Shown here piece by piece: positions 27,636 through 36,601 of a stretch of DNA of 64,000 nucleotides. Position 1 is the stretch's first letter, and each line of letters opens with the position of its first letter. The DNA is from Bacteroides faecium (GTDB taxonomy: Bacteria; Bacteroidota; Bacteroidia; Bacteroidales; Bacteroidaceae). The notes under the pieces were generated by a model, which saw only the letters and a program-made list of their open reading frames with translations, had not been told where the DNA came from and ran no database searches. The stretch covers positions 2,914,001 through 2,978,000 of the forward strand of contig NZ_CP050831.1 of NCBI RefSeq assembly GCF_012113595.1, written 5' to 3'. A program made the translations under genes and the position numbers.

Positions 27636-28339
27636 GAATAAGTATGAACCGTATATTTCTTGTGATATTAGTATCAATTTTCATAGTCTCCACAGCTAGT
27701 GCTCAAACCACTTTCCTGAAGAAACTCAAGAAAGGTGAAAAACAGACTGTTGTGTTCTACGGTGCCAGTGCAGCCATCAATACCTCCAACCGGGTTTGGG
27801 TGGACCAGCTTCGCACCAGACTCGAACGCAGATTCCCCGAAAAGATAACGTTCTACAACTGCTCGAAGTCAGGAATCGGCTCTTTCTGGGCAACGGAAAA
27901 CTTCAAGGACTCCGTATTGAGCCGCAAACCCGATTTGCTGATATTCGGCTTTTCGGAGAATGATGCTGTGACTCGTTTCAACAATGCTCCTTGGTATTCG
28001 GGAAAGTGTGCGGAATACATGGTTGACAATCTGCGGGCGCAGAATCCCGATGCCACCATTGTATTGTATATTCTTTCCGAACGTCCGTTGGGACAATCGG
28101 CGGAGACTCGTCCCGAACTGGCAGCATTCAATGCTTCATGCCGCGAAGCTGCCAAAAAGAAAGGTATCATTCTGGTCGATTATTCGGTAGAGTTTAACAA
28201 AATCTACGATGCCGGAGGAGAAGAAGCATTAAAACCATATCAGCGTGACGGTATTTTGCCTACTCGCAAAGCAGCTCAAGAAATTCTTGTACCGATGATG
28301 TGGGAGGCGATATTGGGACGTGACAGTACAAAGAAGTGA
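27623..28339 (+). CDS. SGNH-hydrolase-like protein lacking the usual catalytic His
   Basis: 238 aa; the start may be 27623 (overlapping the upstream stop) or 27644, which gives a cleaner signal peptide (MNRIFLVILVSIFIVSTASA). The fold shows SGNH block I as FYGASAA (Ser in place), NCSKSGIGSF (block II Gly), GFSENDA (block III Asn) and block V as RDGILPT. In active SGNH esterases block V is D-x-x-H; here the codon is TTG (Leu), so the catalytic His is missing at the expected place. It may have lost esterase activity, act as a binding protein, or use another His. It is in the same operon as the oxidoreductases and GH92. Confidence 0.75.
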   Translation: MEKIRISMNRIFLVILVSIFIVSTASAQTTFLKKLKKGEKQTVVFYGASAAINTSNRVWVDQLRTRLERRFPEKITFYNCSKSGIGSFWATENFKDSVLSRKPDLLIFGFSENDAVTRFNNAPWYSGKCAEYMVDNLRAQNPDATIVLYILSERPLGQSAETRPELAAFNASCREAAKKKGIILVDYSVEFNKIYDAGGEEALKPYQRDGILPTRKAAQEILVPMMWEAILGRDSTKK

Positions 28340-28366
28340 TTCATCAGTTGAAAACATCCTATACAG

Positions 28367-30643
28367 ATGCGTAAATTAAAGAATATGTGGATTGTTGCCT
28401 GTCTTTTGCAGGTAAGTGTGGTCTGGGCCGAAAAAGCACCGGTCGATTATGTGAATCCGTTGATGGGAACCCTGTCCGATTTTAAACTCTCTGCCGGCAA
28501 CACATATCCGGCAGTGGCCATGCCATGGGGCATGAATTTCTGGGTACCACAGACCGGAAAGATGGGAGATGGCTGGCAGTATAAATATGACCAGTACCAG
28601 ATTCGAGGCTTCAAACAGACCCATCAACCCAGTCCGTGGATTAACGATTACGGGCAGTTTTCACTCATGCCTGTCATTGGGAATAAAATAAACGAAGAAG
28701 AACGGGCAAGCTGGTTCTCTCACAAAGCCGAGACGGTGACGCCTTATTATTATGGTGTATACTTGGCCGACTATGATATTAGAACAGAGTTGGTTCCTAC
28801 CGAGCGGGCGGTGCACTTTCGTTTCACGTTCCCACAGTCGGACTCTGCTGCTGTGGTGATTGATGCGTTCGACAAGGGATCGTATATACGTGTCGTTCCC
28901 GAAGAGAATAAGATTATAGGATATACCACCCGCAATAGTGGTGGCGTACCGGATAATTTCAAGAACTATTTTGTGATTCACTTCGATAAGCAACCCGTTT
29001 CATTCTCCGTGTGGAACAATGGAAAAACCGTTGCCGGACAAGAGCTGGAAAGCAATCATGTAGGTGCTGTTGTTCGCTTTTCCACTCAACGGGGAGAACA
29101 GGTACAAGCACGGGTGGCTTCCTCTTTCATCAGCTTCGAGCAAGCCGAGTTGAACCTGAAAGAACTAGGCGGCAGAAGTCTGGAACAACTGAAAGACGAT
29201 GGAGAGAAAAAATGGAATGATGTATTGGGACGCATTGCTATTGATGCCGACGAAGATCAGAAACAGGTGTTCTATTCATGTCTTTACCGTTCCGTACTTT
29301 TCCCCCGTATGTTCTTCGAAATGGATTCAGCCGGAAAGCCGGTCCACTATAGCCCTTACAACGGCAAAGTATTGCCCGGATACATGTTTACCGATACAGG
29401 CTTCTGGGATACATTCCGTTGTTTGTTCCCGTTGCTGAATCTGGTGTATCCGTCCGTCAATCAACAGATGCAGGAGGGATTGCTGAATACGTACAAAGAA
29501 AGCGGATTCCTGCCGGAATGGGCTTCACCGGGACATCGTGATTGCATGGTGGGTAACAACTCGGCTTCCGTGGTAGCCGATGGCATACTGAAGGGTGTGA
29601 CGCCGAAGAATTTATGGTCGGGATTGTACGACGCAATGGTGAAAAGTGCCAATAGTGAGCATCCTACCAGTACTTCGACAGGACGTCTGGGTTATGAATA
29701 TTATAACAAACTGGGCTACATTCCTTACAACGTAGGCATCAAAGAAAATGCAGCCCGCACGCTGGAATATGCATACAATGACTGGTGCATCTGGCAGATT
29801 GCTAAATTGTTGGATCGTCCCCAAGCAGAACAGGAGTTATATCGCCAGCGTAGCATGAACTACAAGAACCTGTACGATGCTTCTCATAAGTTGATGCGCG
29901 GAAAGAATGAAGACGGAACATTCCAGGCTCCATTCAATCCATTCAAGTGGGGAGATGCGTTTACGGAGGGAAACAGTTGGCATTACTCCTGGTCTGTGTT
30001 TCATGACGTGGAGGGACTCATTCATTTGATGGATGGCAAGAAATCCTTTACCGGTATGTTGGATTCTGTGTTTTCCTTGCCGCCGGTGTTTGACGACAGC
30101 TATTATGGCTTCGTGATACACGAAATTCGTGAAATGCAGATTATGGATATGGGCAACTATGCGCATGGCAACCAGCCCATCCAGCACATGATTTATCTGT
30201 ATAACTATGCGCAGGAACCCTGGAAAACCCAGTATTGGCTACGCGAAGTGATGAACCGGATGTATAAACCTACTCCCGACGGATATTGCGGAGACGAGGA
30301 CAACGGACAGACTTCGGCCTGGTACGTATTCTCTGCCCTGGGCTTTTATCCGGTATGTCCCGGAAGCGGACAATATGTGGTCGGAGCTCCTTTGGTTCGC
30401 AAAGCTGTCATTACATTGGAGAACGGGAACAAGATAACTATACAAGCAGAAAACAACAATAAGAATAATCGCTATATACAGCGAATGATGATGAACGGGA
30501 AAGATTATACCCGTAACTACCTGAAACATGATGATTTGATAAAAGGCGGTAGCTTGAACTTTAAGATGGGGGATAAGCCCAACAAAAAGCGTGGTATAAT
30601 GCCTCAAGATGCTCCTTATTCAATGTCCGGCCAACAGAAATAA
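28367..30643 (+). CDS. GH92 exo-alpha-mannosidase-like
   Basis: 758 aa with a signal peptide (WIVACLLQVSVVWA). It has the whole GH92 pattern: VDYVNPLMGT at the start, GNTYPAVAMPWGMNFW, GFKQTHQPSPW, the middle block HRDCMVGNNSASVVADGI, the catalytic-acid segment TEGNSWHYSWSVFHD, and the calcium and base segment GDEDNGQTSAWYVFSALGFYP. GH92 enzymes are calcium-dependent, inverting exo-alpha-mannosidases with varied linkage specificity. Length is usual. It is the only well-defined glycosidase of locus A, so the substrate probably contains a terminal alpha-mannoside or a similar sugar. Very confident for family. Confidence 0.95.
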   Translation: MRKLKNMWIVACLLQVSVVWAEKAPVDYVNPLMGTLSDFKLSAGNTYPAVAMPWGMNFWVPQTGKMGDGWQYKYDQYQIRGFKQTHQPSPWINDYGQFSLMPVIGNKINEEERASWFSHKAETVTPYYYGVYLADYDIRTELVPTERAVHFRFTFPQSDSAAVVIDAFDKGSYIRVVPEENKIIGYTTRNSGGVPDNFKNYFVIHFDKQPVSFSVWNNGKTVAGQELESNHVGAVVRFSTQRGEQVQARVASSFISFEQAELNLKELGGRSLEQLKDDGEKKWNDVLGRIAIDADEDQKQVFYSCLYRSVLFPRMFFEMDSAGKPVHYSPYNGKVLPGYMFTDTGFWDTFRCLFPLLNLVYPSVNQQMQEGLLNTYKESGFLPEWASPGHRDCMVGNNSASVVADGILKGVTPKNLWSGLYDAMVKSANSEHPTSTSTGRLGYEYYNKLGYIPYNVGIKENAARTLEYAYNDWCIWQIAKLLDRPQAEQELYRQRSMNYKNLYDASHKLMRGKNEDGTFQAPFNPFKWGDAFTEGNSWHYSWSVFHDVEGLIHLMDGKKSFTGMLDSVFSLPPVFDDSYYGFVIHEIREMQIMDMGNYAHGNQPIQHMIYLYNYAQEPWKTQYWLREVMNRMYKPTPDGYCGDEDNGQTSAWYVFSALGFYPVCPGSGQYVVGAPLVRKAVITLENGNKITIQAENNNKNNRYIQRMMMNGKDYTRNYLKHDDLIKGGSLNFKMGDKPNKKRGIMPQDAPYSMSGQQK

Positions 30644-30693
30644 TCAGGTGACTGATCGTTTCATATATTAATTGAACACTATAATTGAATACT

Positions 30694-31566
30694 ATGAAAA
30701 TGAAAAGCTTTATTTATATCATGGGAATTGTCTTATTGGCGGTTTTCTGCTCTTGCGAAAAACAGGGAGAGCAGGATCAGGGAACGGAACAGGGAAAAGA
30801 ACAAGGGCAGGGAGAGAAGCCGGAACCGGAATCACCCGAAGACGATGATTTAATAGTCACTCCGGGAATACGTGAGCAATTACGTGTGAACTATGCTAAC
30901 GATGATCCCCGGCAATATCTGGTGGTTTTTACCACCGGTCTTTCCCGCAAGTGTCCTGTTTATCTCTGGGCGCATACCAATAGCTGGGACCCGGTGAATC
31001 ATCCTCAACTGGCGGAACAAGTATCGACAGATATTCTGGAACCCTTGTTGAAACGCGGCATTGCAGTGGTCAGTTGGGAATCGGTCAATCAGGTAGAGAC
31101 GAACACCCACATCAAGACCTGCGAAGCCGATATGAAACTTGTATATGCTTGGATGAAGGAACATGCGGATGAGTATCTACTGAATCTCGACAGCCTTTAT
31201 GTGGGTGGCGGTTCTCGTGGTTCCATTGTTTCCTGGAGATTTATTCATGAGAATCCGGAGTTGGTCAAAGGTGGTTGGTTTGCCGAGGCCTTGCCTTATC
31301 CGGCAGGAACTTCCCCAGATATTATTTTGCCGATAACGAACGCTTCTCCTTATGTCCGGTTGACTTACAAATACAACCAGTCCACACATCCCGCCGAGGA
31401 AATCCATCATCCCAAATATGGATGGAAAGTATACCGGAAGTATCAGGAACTGGGCATTGAGAATAAAATTGAAGTTTTAGAAGATATGGGCGATGCATAT
31501 TATAATGGCTTGTGGAAGTTTATCCGGAATTCGAAGTTAAAACCATCGTCGAAAGATAACAATTAA
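30694..31566 (+). CDS. Alpha/beta-hydrolase-like lipoprotein
   Basis: 290 aa from the ATG at 30694; an upstream TTG at 30685 is less likely because the duplicated leader (see 31592) ends on this ATG. The lipobox is AVFCSCEK, followed by an acidic, Gln/Glu/Gly-rich tether (about 25-60), so it is probably surface-exposed. The C-terminal domain looks like an alpha/beta hydrolase: PVYLWAHTNS, a strand-helix with GIAVVSWESVN, the nucleophile elbow VGGGSRGSIVSW (Ser in G-S-R-G-S) and a late acidic stretch. The expected catalytic His is not obvious. It may be a carbohydrate esterase; unproven. Confidence 0.65.
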   Translation: MKMKSFIYIMGIVLLAVFCSCEKQGEQDQGTEQGKEQGQGEKPEPESPEDDDLIVTPGIREQLRVNYANDDPRQYLVVFTTGLSRKCPVYLWAHTNSWDPVNHPQLAEQVSTDILEPLLKRGIAVVSWESVNQVETNTHIKTCEADMKLVYAWMKEHADEYLLNLDSLYVGGGSRGSIVSWRFIHENPELVKGGWFAEALPYPAGTSPDIILPITNASPYVRLTYKYNQSTHPAEEIHHPKYGWKVYRKYQELGIENKIEVLEDMGDAYYNGLWKFIRNSKLKPSSKDNN

Positions 31567-31591
31567 ACATTGATTACTATAATTGGAAACT

Positions 31592-33253
31592 ATGTATACA
31601 ATGAAAACATCATGTATCGTGATGATCGTCATCTTCTTCTTTTGTTTGGTAGGTTGCCACAGCCCGGCTGACGCGGCTGATACGGAATCGGCACTGACAG
31701 AAGAACCGACCAAAGAGCCGGGAGAAGGATCCGAAGAACCTTCTTTGGTTGAAAACTGGGATTTGATTGAAATCACGCGTGCCGAAGTGGGGAACAGCAA
31801 TTATGAAGAACTGCTCTATCTGGCTTCGCTTGCCGGACTTGTGAATCGCAACAGTCCCGAAATCTTTCTTCACTCCGGTCAAGCATACGCCAAATGGATG
31901 AACGAAATGAAAGCCTCCGGTTATACCTTTACGAAGAAAAGCCTGTCGGAGATAACTTCTTTGTTCCTGAACAGAGCGAAAGGGTATGTATTGGTGGATG
32001 ATAAATTGGAGAAAACATACATTGCTGCAAGCCTTGCAGGAGTGCTTGATGCTGTGATACTGACAACGGATCTGGCCTCTAAAGCTCCTTATAACAGTCT
32101 GCAGAAACTGGCCGACGTGAGAGGTAAGGATGAGGCTTGGCTGGCCGACTATATAAAACAACATTCTTCACAATTCAACCTGAATGCGATTGTGAACAAT
32201 GCTTCTTTCCCGTGGACAATGGTCGATTTTGCCATAGCGAACCGATATCCCTGGTGTAGCAATGCCAAAAGTGACGGTGCTGTGTTGCAAAAGCTTTATT
32301 ATATGTTGAAACCCAATTCGCCTCATTACGGTTGGGGAGTACCCTATAATCTTGAACGCATGGATGTGCGGTTCGGATGCGAACATAATGGAGTATATAC
32401 AGTGCCGGGTATTAACACCATGAGCCTTTCCATCCTGTCGTCCAAACAGTTGAAACCGTATGACCGACCGGCTTCGCTTGTGGAAGTCCCGGCACGAACA
32501 GGCGTGCATTATGCCACGATCGTATTCAGTGACGGAGACAATACGTCCTATATGCTCGATTTGTTTTCCCGGAATACCTATATCTCGCATCCGCGTGCAC
32601 ATGAGATTCCGCTTACCTGGATGTATCCCCCGACTCTGCGCACCAATATGGTTCCGGTGCACAACTGGTATCAGAAAAATCTGCCGGCAACCAACTGTTA
32701 TGTCGGGGCATTGTCCGGTGCGGGTTATACATTCCCGTCTCATCATGAGTTTGTAGCCGACTATTTCCGCATGACGAATGGAATGTTGAAAGATTGCGGA
32801 ATGCAGTATATGGTACTGATGGACGATGCGGAACTATTCACCGGTTCGTATGCCGGTTCGTATGAAACGTTTATGAAGCGGCATACCGGCAACTTGCCCG
32901 ATATGAAAGGATTCTTGTATATGAACTATCTGGGATATGCCAAATGGCAGGGCGCTTATTTCTTTGCAGGAGATGTTCCGGTCGTTTCGTTCCGCTATTT
33001 CATGAAGAATGATGATAAGTTTACGGAACCTCATACTCCCGAAACCATCGCTGCGGCTTTGAACTCGGCTCCGCGTGACATTAACAGTATAGATGCCTAT
33101 TCGGCAATTGTGGTACACGTCAATGCTCCGTCCAGTTACACGGTGGAAGATATGCTTGCATTTAAAAACTTATTAAACGAAAATGTAGTATTGGTGAATA
33201 CGGAACAGTTCCTCGAACTTATCAGGAAGAATGTGAAAGGCAATAGAGGTTAA
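31592..33253 (+). CDS. GxGYxYP family lipoprotein, paralogue of the 23004 gene
   Basis: About 554 aa; starts at 31592 or 31601. The lipobox is FCLVGCHS and an acidic tether follows (EEPTKEPGEGSEEP), so this is likely the surface-attached counterpart of the secreted GxGYxYP protein. Shared marks are IVFSDGDNTSYML and the signature in the form LSGAGYTFPS, where Tyr is replaced by Phe. The N-terminal alpha/beta region is also present (LLYLASLAGLVNRNSPEIF). Having a soluble and an anchored member of the same family in one operon suggests action on both sides of the outer membrane. The catalytic role is not established. Confidence 0.75.
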   Translation: MYTMKTSCIVMIVIFFFCLVGCHSPADAADTESALTEEPTKEPGEGSEEPSLVENWDLIEITRAEVGNSNYEELLYLASLAGLVNRNSPEIFLHSGQAYAKWMNEMKASGYTFTKKSLSEITSLFLNRAKGYVLVDDKLEKTYIAASLAGVLDAVILTTDLASKAPYNSLQKLADVRGKDEAWLADYIKQHSSQFNLNAIVNNASFPWTMVDFAIANRYPWCSNAKSDGAVLQKLYYMLKPNSPHYGWGVPYNLERMDVRFGCEHNGVYTVPGINTMSLSILSSKQLKPYDRPASLVEVPARTGVHYATIVFSDGDNTSYMLDLFSRNTYISHPRAHEIPLTWMYPPTLRTNMVPVHNWYQKNLPATNCYVGALSGAGYTFPSHHEFVADYFRMTNGMLKDCGMQYMVLMDDAELFTGSYAGSYETFMKRHTGNLPDMKGFLYMNYLGYAKWQGAYFFAGDVPVVSFRYFMKNDDKFTEPHTPETIAAALNSAPRDINSIDAYSAIVVHVNAPSSYTVEDMLAFKNLLNENVVLVNTEQFLELIRKNVKGNRG

Positions 33254-33273
33254 TCCCTCTTTTATCATAGCGG

Positions 33274-33341
33274 TTAATGCTTTTTTGAGGATGTTAATCC
33301 ACGGATTAACCCTAGTTCTAATCATTTCACCCATATATTTG
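33274..33341 (+). promoter_or_regulatory. Locus A promoter 3 (SusC) with direct-repeat operator
   Basis: -7 element TATATTTG (33334-33341), no TTTG at -33, TTAACCC (33306-33312) instead, TTAATCC 12 bp upstream (33294) and TTAATGC 20 bp further (33274). This equals the layout at 21718-21783. Another TTAATCC overlaps the preceding stop codon at 33250. Confidence 0.6.
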
Positions 33342-33386
33342 AGAAAAAAACAGTATTCTTTTAGTAACCTAAAAAATTAATACCCA

Positions 33387-36300
33387 ATGAAACAACTCTA
33401 TTCATTATGTATGATTATGCTCCTGGCATCTGTTCTGGCAATAGATGTTATGGGACAAAAAACGACTCTGACTGTTACCGGTAAAGTAACGGATCTGGAG
33501 GGAGACCCACTGTCGGGAGTTTCGGTTGTTGTGCAGGGAACAACGCGCGGCACGATTACCAATATCGATGGAGCATACTCTATAAATGTACCGTCGAAAC
33601 AGTCGGTGCTTGTTTTCTCGATGATTAGTATGAAAACTGTAGATCATCGCGTAGGCAATAGTACACAGATCAATATTATTATGGAAGAGGACGTGATTGG
33701 TTTAGGAGATGTAGAGGTGGTAGCCATCGGTTACGGCTCTATGCGTCGCTCGGACTTGACAGGTTCCATATCATCTATTAGTAAGGATGCATTGAGCGAA
33801 CGTGCCATCACATCACTCGAAGATGCCATGAGAGGTAAGGCAGCCGGTATGCAGATTGTGCAGAATGACGGTGCTCCCGGTTCCGATTACACCATCCGTA
33901 TTCGTGGTGCATCGTCCGTTAATGCTTCAAGTGCCCCGATTTTTGTTATCGACGGTGTGATTTGTGAAGATGCTTCTTCTCTGAATCCGGGCGATGTGGC
34001 ATCCATTGAAATTCTAAAAGATGCTTCCTCAACCGCTATTTATGGTTCGCGTGGTGCGAACGGTGTCATCATGATTACCACACGCCAGGGAACCAATGAT
34101 GGAAAAACACGGGTGGAGTTGTATGCTAATTTAGGTATGCAGCAGGCAGTACGCCAATTTGATATGCTCAATTCTTCGGAATATGCGTTAATGCGTTACA
34201 AGACCGGATGGAAATACTACCCCTACGGAACCGATCCGTCGACCATGAGCGATGGCATTGTCTATCGTGACAATCCGAACGGTGACGGTAACTATTGGGT
34301 ACTTCCCGAAAGTTCAACTTATGCAGACTGGGAGTCGTATGGTGCCCCAGGTAGTACAAATACCGACTGGCAGGACTTGATGTTCCGCGATGCCCTGTAT
34401 CAGGAATACCGCGTCAACGTTTCAGGTGGTAATAAGAATACCCGCTATTCGATATCCGGAGGCTATCTCAACCAGGAAGGTATCGTTGTTAATTCCGGTT
34501 TCGAACGTTTCACGGGAAGAATTAACCTTGTTCAGAAATTGAGTACTAACGTGACTCTGACCGCCAACATATCAGGTTCAAGAACTAAAAATTCCGGTTT
34601 GGCAACCGGCAGTTCCGATGGTCTGATGGTGAAATTGTTACGTCAGTCGCCTTTGAATTCTGCTACCTCATCCGGTATTACCGAAGGTACAGGTAGTGAA
34701 GAGGGACAAGTGGTTTCCAACCCATACGTACAAGTGCGTGATATTACCAACAATCGCTACAAAGATAATCTGACAGCACGTATGCAAGTTGAATGGAAAA
34801 TACTTCGCGAACTCTCACTGCGTGTAGCAGGTACGTATGAGGACAACCATCAAAAAACAGATGTGTTTTATCCCGCTAATACCGAACAGGGATTTAAGGC
34901 GAACGGACGTGCCATTGTCAGCAATGCCGGAATTAAAAAGCTCTCTGGAGAAGCATTTCTTACCTACACCAATTCTTGGAAAGGCGGACATCGTCTCAAT
35001 GTATTGGCAGGTAGCACGCTTGAAACCTATAACAATAATACAGTGCGTACTGAAACGCAGAATTTCCCTTCACTCAACCTTGGTGTGAATGGAATGGGGA
35101 TGGGCGTCACTCCACAGATACCGACATCTTCAATTGTCAAGTGGAATATGGCATCATTCCTTGCACGTGCCGAATACAATTATAAGGAACGTTATCTGCT
35201 GACAGCCAGCTATCGTGCCGATGGTTCTTCACGTTTCGGTGCCGGTAATAAATGGGCGGGATTCCCGTCAGTTGGTCTGGCATGGCGTATCAACGAAGAG
35301 TCGTTTGTGAAAGACTTGGGAGTCTTCTATAACCTTAAGTTGCGTTTCGGTTATGGTCGCAGTGGTAACACAGCCATTCCTTCTTATCGCAGCCTTTCAA
35401 CAATCGCTTCTTCATTCTATCCGATGTACGGTTCCGATCTTTCTTACGGCGCCAGCATTGACAGGCCGGCAAACGCGTCATTACGTTGGGAAACAACGGA
35501 TATGGTCAATCTCGGACTGGATATGTCTTTCTTTAAAAACCGCCTGGCAATGACGGTGGATGTTTATCGCAAAAAGACCACCGACCTGCTGATTGAAAAG
35601 AATGCAGCATTGGCTACAGGATACGAAAAGGGATGGGCCAATATCGGAGCAGTCCGCAATCAGGGTATTGAGATTACCTTGGATGCTACCCCTATTCTGA
35701 CTAAGAAATGGAACTGGACCTTGAATGCCAACATCGGCTTCAACCGTTCGAAAGTGCTTGATATCGGCCCTGGTGATGAAATGGGATTCGACCCGGGAGT
35801 TATTCCCGGTTCAGGAAACTTTGTCATGATCCGCAAGAACAAGAGCCTCGGACAGTGGTATGGTTATAAGATTGACGGTGTGTATGCTTCACAGCACGAA
35901 ATCAATGAACAAGGGCTTACCGAAGTGCTCGGACAGAAGATTGCCAGCATACGTCCGGGAGATTATCGCTTCCGCGACCAGAACGGTGACGGTAAAATCA
36001 CTTCTGCCGACCTCGTATTACTGGGAAGTGGCGAACCGGATTTCACAGGCGGTTTGACGAACACAGTTTCTTATAAGAACCTGTCATTGAGCGTAGCTAT
36101 GCAGTTCAGTTACGGAGCAACTGTTTTCAACGCCAACCTTCATTCATTGACAAGTGGACGTGACGGTCATAATCAGATTGCTGAAATGAATACCAAGTCC
36201 TGGTCGCCGACACTTTATGATGCAGATGGTAACGTATTCTTTGCCGGTAACAACGAAGCCAAATATCGTATGCCGGGTGGGGTGGCACTCAACTACTGTA

Positions 36301-36572
36301 CATCCAAGATGCTTGAAGACGGTTCGTTCCTCCGTATTGGAGACATCACGCTGGCCTACGCACTTGGAAAGAAAGTAGCCAAGAAAGTCGGTATGCAGAA
36401 CATCAAACTGTTTGCTTCGGTCAAGAACCTTTGCGTATTTACTAAATATACGGGATTTGACCCGGAAGTAAACACTCGTCAGGGACAGACGGGCGACTTG
36501 ATGCCGAGTCTCGACTACAGTGCTTATCCGCGCAATCGTTCTTATTCTGTCGGTTTCAATTTTATTTTCTGA
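33387..36572 (+). CDS. SusC-like TonB-dependent outer-membrane transporter
   Basis: 1061 aa. Signal peptide; carboxypeptidase-like regulatory domain (VTGKVTDLEGDPLSGVSVVV, about 30-110); plug with the SusC segment DVEVVAIGYGSMRRSDLTGS and SIEILKDASSTAIYGSRGANG; then a 22-strand barrel ending in an aromatic residue (VGFNFIF). It imports the oligosaccharide released at the cell surface, with SusD as the lid. It has its own promoter and operator and follows the enzyme genes; in most Sus-type loci SusC/D come first. Very confident. Confidence 0.97.
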   Translation: MKQLYSLCMIMLLASVLAIDVMGQKTTLTVTGKVTDLEGDPLSGVSVVVQGTTRGTITNIDGAYSINVPSKQSVLVFSMISMKTVDHRVGNSTQINIIMEEDVIGLGDVEVVAIGYGSMRRSDLTGSISSISKDALSERAITSLEDAMRGKAAGMQIVQNDGAPGSDYTIRIRGASSVNASSAPIFVIDGVICEDASSLNPGDVASIEILKDASSTAIYGSRGANGVIMITTRQGTNDGKTRVELYANLGMQQAVRQFDMLNSSEYALMRYKTGWKYYPYGTDPSTMSDGIVYRDNPNGDGNYWVLPESSTYADWESYGAPGSTNTDWQDLMFRDALYQEYRVNVSGGNKNTRYSISGGYLNQEGIVVNSGFERFTGRINLVQKLSTNVTLTANISGSRTKNSGLATGSSDGLMVKLLRQSPLNSATSSGITEGTGSEEGQVVSNPYVQVRDITNNRYKDNLTARMQVEWKILRELSLRVAGTYEDNHQKTDVFYPANTEQGFKANGRAIVSNAGIKKLSGEAFLTYTNSWKGGHRLNVLAGSTLETYNNNTVRTETQNFPSLNLGVNGMGMGVTPQIPTSSIVKWNMASFLARAEYNYKERYLLTASYRADGSSRFGAGNKWAGFPSVGLAWRINEESFVKDLGVFYNLKLRFGYGRSGNTAIPSYRSLSTIASSFYPMYGSDLSYGASIDRPANASLRWETTDMVNLGLDMSFFKNRLAMTVDVYRKKTTDLLIEKNAALATGYEKGWANIGAVRNQGIEITLDATPILTKKWNWTLNANIGFNRSKVLDIGPGDEMGFDPGVIPGSGNFVMIRKNKSLGQWYGYKIDGVYASQHEINEQGLTEVLGQKIASIRPGDYRFRDQNGDGKITSADLVLLGSGEPDFTGGLTNTVSYKNLSLSVAMQFSYGATVFNANLHSLTSGRDGHNQIAEMNTKSWSPTLYDADGNVFFAGNNEAKYRMPGGVALNYCTSKMLEDGSFLRIGDITLAYALGKKVAKKVGMQNIKLFASVKNLCVFTKYTGFDPEVNTRQGQTGDLMPSLDYSAYPRNRSYSVGFNFIF

Positions 36573-36601
36573 TTTGTTTAACACCCTGAATATTGAATTC
36601 C

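Noticed and set aside
23004..28339. Frameshift or pseudogene in the oxidoreductase pair
   Set aside because: Both frames are full length with intact FAD motifs and regular start/stop spacing; the repeats are true paralogues, not an assembly duplication, since they differ at many positions.
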